A stretch of DNA of 22,584 nt from Minisyncoccota bacterium (GTDB lineage: Bacteria; Patescibacteriota; Minisyncoccia; Minisyncoccales; UBA5738): the NCBI GenBank assembly GCA_025453415.1, contig JALOQL010000004.1:1-22584 (forward strand), read 5' to 3'. This document shows, in pieces, positions 21,449 to 22,584 of the stretch. Below the pieces are notes generated by a model. That model did no database searches, was not told where the DNA came from, and saw only the letters and a list, made by a program, of their open reading frames with translations. How positions within the stretch are numbered: the first letter of the stretch is position 1; every line of letters starts with the position of its first letter. The position numbers and the translations under genes are program-made.

Positions 21449-22150
21449 CTAAATTTTTGGATCATACATTAAAATGTTCCTGGCTTTGGAAATATCGACA
21501 TTATCCAGCGGGTCGGCGATATTAAATGCCTCATACCATAATTCATTTGGAGAGATAACCGCCGCATTGATGGCATTCAAAGCATTCTCTATTTTCAAAC
21601 TTATCCCGTCCACCGCCCATCGCTCCCCCGGCCTGCCGCCGATCGGGGCAAGCCGCAGAATAATTACCTCAATTTTTTTCATTAACCCGTAATTGGCCAA
21701 AATTTGCTCGGCAATCACCTTGCTTGTCGAATAGGCAAGGTCGCAGTCCCGGCAATGGAGATCCTCCAATTTGGCATACTGGGAAACCACCGGATTCGAT
21801 TCTTTAATCGGTTTCACGTATGGTATGCCATTTTCCAACCCGTAATAACCGGTTGAGCTGGCATAGATCAGTCGCTTTATTTTGTTTTTGACGGCACACC
21901 GCGAGACGTTGAGAGTCCCCTGGCAATTGGTTTGGAAATAATCCTCGAAATTGCTTTTCTCGTCCGGGCCGTGGATCGCGGCCAAATGGATGACAATATC
22001 GCAACCCTTCATTGCCGCGTCCAATTGCTCAAAATTCAAAATATCCGACCCCTCGGCAAGATCAAATGGCATTATTTCGTATTTATCGGAAAAATTATTA
22101 ATGAATTCTTTCCCGATGTAGCCCGAACTTCCGGTAATTAAAATTTTCAT
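21449..22150 (-). CDS. NAD-dependent epimerase/dehydratase (extended SDR)
   Basis: A 233-residue Rossmann-fold enzyme. The nucleotide-binding motif is GSSGYIG (7-13), an acidic residue follows strand 2 (FDLAEGSDI), HLAAIHGP lies at 55-62, and the catalytic group is S98/S99/T100 with Y140 and K144 in YSTSK. The late RLAPIGGRPGERW segment is typical of sugar-nucleotide epimerases. At 233 residues it is shorter than full UDP-sugar epimerases (about 310), with a reduced substrate domain. Substrate is not known. It starts 41 bp after the cupin gene. Confidence 0.88.
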   Translation of the reverse strand: MKILITGSSGYIGKEFINNFSDKYEIMPFDLAEGSDILNFEQLDAAMKGCDIVIHLAAIHGPDEKSNFEDYFQTNCQGTLNVSRCAVKNKIKRLIYASSTGYYGLENGIPYVKPIKESNPVVSQYAKLEDLHCRDCDLAYSTSKVIAEQILANYGLMKKIEVIILRLAPIGGRPGERWAVDGISLKIENALNAINAAVISPNELWYEAFNIADPLDNVDISKARNILMYDPKI

Positions 22151-22191
22151 AATATTCTAGACGCAAAAATCAAGCTACCGTTAAACCGGAT

Positions 22192-22584
22192 TTAATAAAG
22201 ATTTTCAAAGCGGCCCGGATCGTAAGGCGGAAAACAAATCTCGTAAACGGTTAAATCCGAATCGGCATCCGCCTGCCATTGCATCATTTCGCCAACCTTG
22301 ATCTCCACCGCCAATCCTTGATTGCCAACATATTCCTTTTGCGCGCCATCCGCATCCGTCACAACCAATTTCCCCTTGCCGGAAATATAGCCTTCGATGG
22401 TTTTATCCCCTTTTAAAACTTTTTGCAACGGCGTCCTGTACCCGGCCTTGATTCGGATGATTCCCAGGTCTTTCGTATCGTCACCCGCGAATTTATAGAC
22501 ATCACATTCAACCCCTTCGGTCACCGCCGAAGTTTCGACAAAATCGACCGCAAATTCATTATTGTCAAAATAGAAAAAATCTAT
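22192..22584 (-). CDS. Cupin-like protein (5' end off window)
   Basis: The frame remains open from the stop at 22192 to the right edge, so 130 residues are visible and the N-terminus is missing; a GTG at 22524 is not needed as a start. The central region (GYRTPLQKVLKGDKTIEGYI...GKGKLVV) and the later GEMMQWQADADSDLTVYEICFPPY read as the two conserved cupin motifs of a small beta-barrel. The usual HxH metal ligands are not evident, so a sugar-isomerase or regulatory role is as likely as an oxygenase. It leads the accessory cluster on this strand as far as can be seen. Confidence 0.7.
   Translation of the reverse strand: MDFFYFDNNEFAVDFVETSAVTEGVECDVYKFAGDDTKDLGIIRIKAGYRTPLQKVLKGDKTIEGYISGKGKLVVTDADGAQKEYVGNQGLAVEIKVGEMMQWQADADSDLTVYEICFPPYDPGRFENLY

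Noticed and set aside
1..22584. UGA recoded to glycine (code 25) as in some CPR lineages
   Set aside because: TGA ends atpB and the RNase H gene exactly where the protein families end, and no in-frame TGA was found inside conserved genes.
1..22584. CRISPR array, tRNA or rRNA
   Set aside because: No regularly spaced repeats with unique spacers, and no cloverleaf or conserved rRNA segment was seen on either strand.

Overview
The window looks like a chromosome segment from an uncultivated, small-genome bacterium. The most likely placement is Candidate Phyla Radiation (Patescibacteria). This is inference, resting on tightly packed genes nearly all on the minus strand, shortened ATP synthase delta and epsilon subunits, AT-rich low-complexity spacers inside an operon, very few Shine-Dalgarno sequences, and several protein types I associate with that group (viroplasmin-RNase H, DUF333, JAMM-like). 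TGA serves as a normal stop, so the UGA=Gly code of some CPR lineages does not apply. There are no rRNA or tRNA genes and no CRISPR array.

Layout, left to right. (1) 1-1241: an AAA/DUF4143 ATPase cut by the left edge, preceded by a direct-repeat operator-like region. (2) 1327-2963: a phosphate uptake pair, a Pit permease and a DUF47/PhoU-like partner. (3) 2964-3272: a spacer holding hairpins, a structured palindromic element, the ATP synthase operon terminator and a doubtful small ORF. (4) 3273-9970: a complete F-type ATP synthase operon read leftward, in transcription order atpB, AtpZ/AtpI-like, atpE, atpF, atpH, atpA, atpG, atpD, atpC. Several intercistronic gaps are long and filled with inverted repeats or short tandem repeats, most strikingly on both sides of atpE. 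(5) 10025-10053: a good sigma70-type promoter for that operon. (6) 10069-11514: an apparently intact IS1202/ISNCY-type insertion sequence with a 15-bp target duplication whose left copy directly abuts the -35 box of the atp promoter. (7) 11557-15580: a leftward operon of a zinc-ribbon protein, HD phosphohydrolase, secreted DUF333 protein, small SWEET-like membrane protein, viroplasmin-RNase H, stand-alone riboflavin kinase and AEC-family transporter. (8) 15648-18154: a JAMM-like hypothetical protein, an M28 peptidase and a small hypothetical protein. (9) 18204-22584: a leftward accessory cluster of a HAD-phosphatase/uridine-kinase-like fusion, a PQ-loop/SWEET-like membrane protein, VOC protein, lincosamide/aminoglycoside-type nucleotidyltransferase, GNAT acetyltransferase, NAD-dependent epimerase and a cupin cut by the right edge.

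How the parts fit together: Pit/DUF47 would supply phosphate next to the enzyme that consumes it, and the c-subunit residues favour proton coupling. The most interesting signals lie between genes: the IS against the atp promoter, the branched inverted repeat upstream of atpE, twin hairpins downstream of atpE, a hairpin holding the atpZ start codon, and a 17-bp motif placed at exactly the same distance upstream of two unrelated genes.
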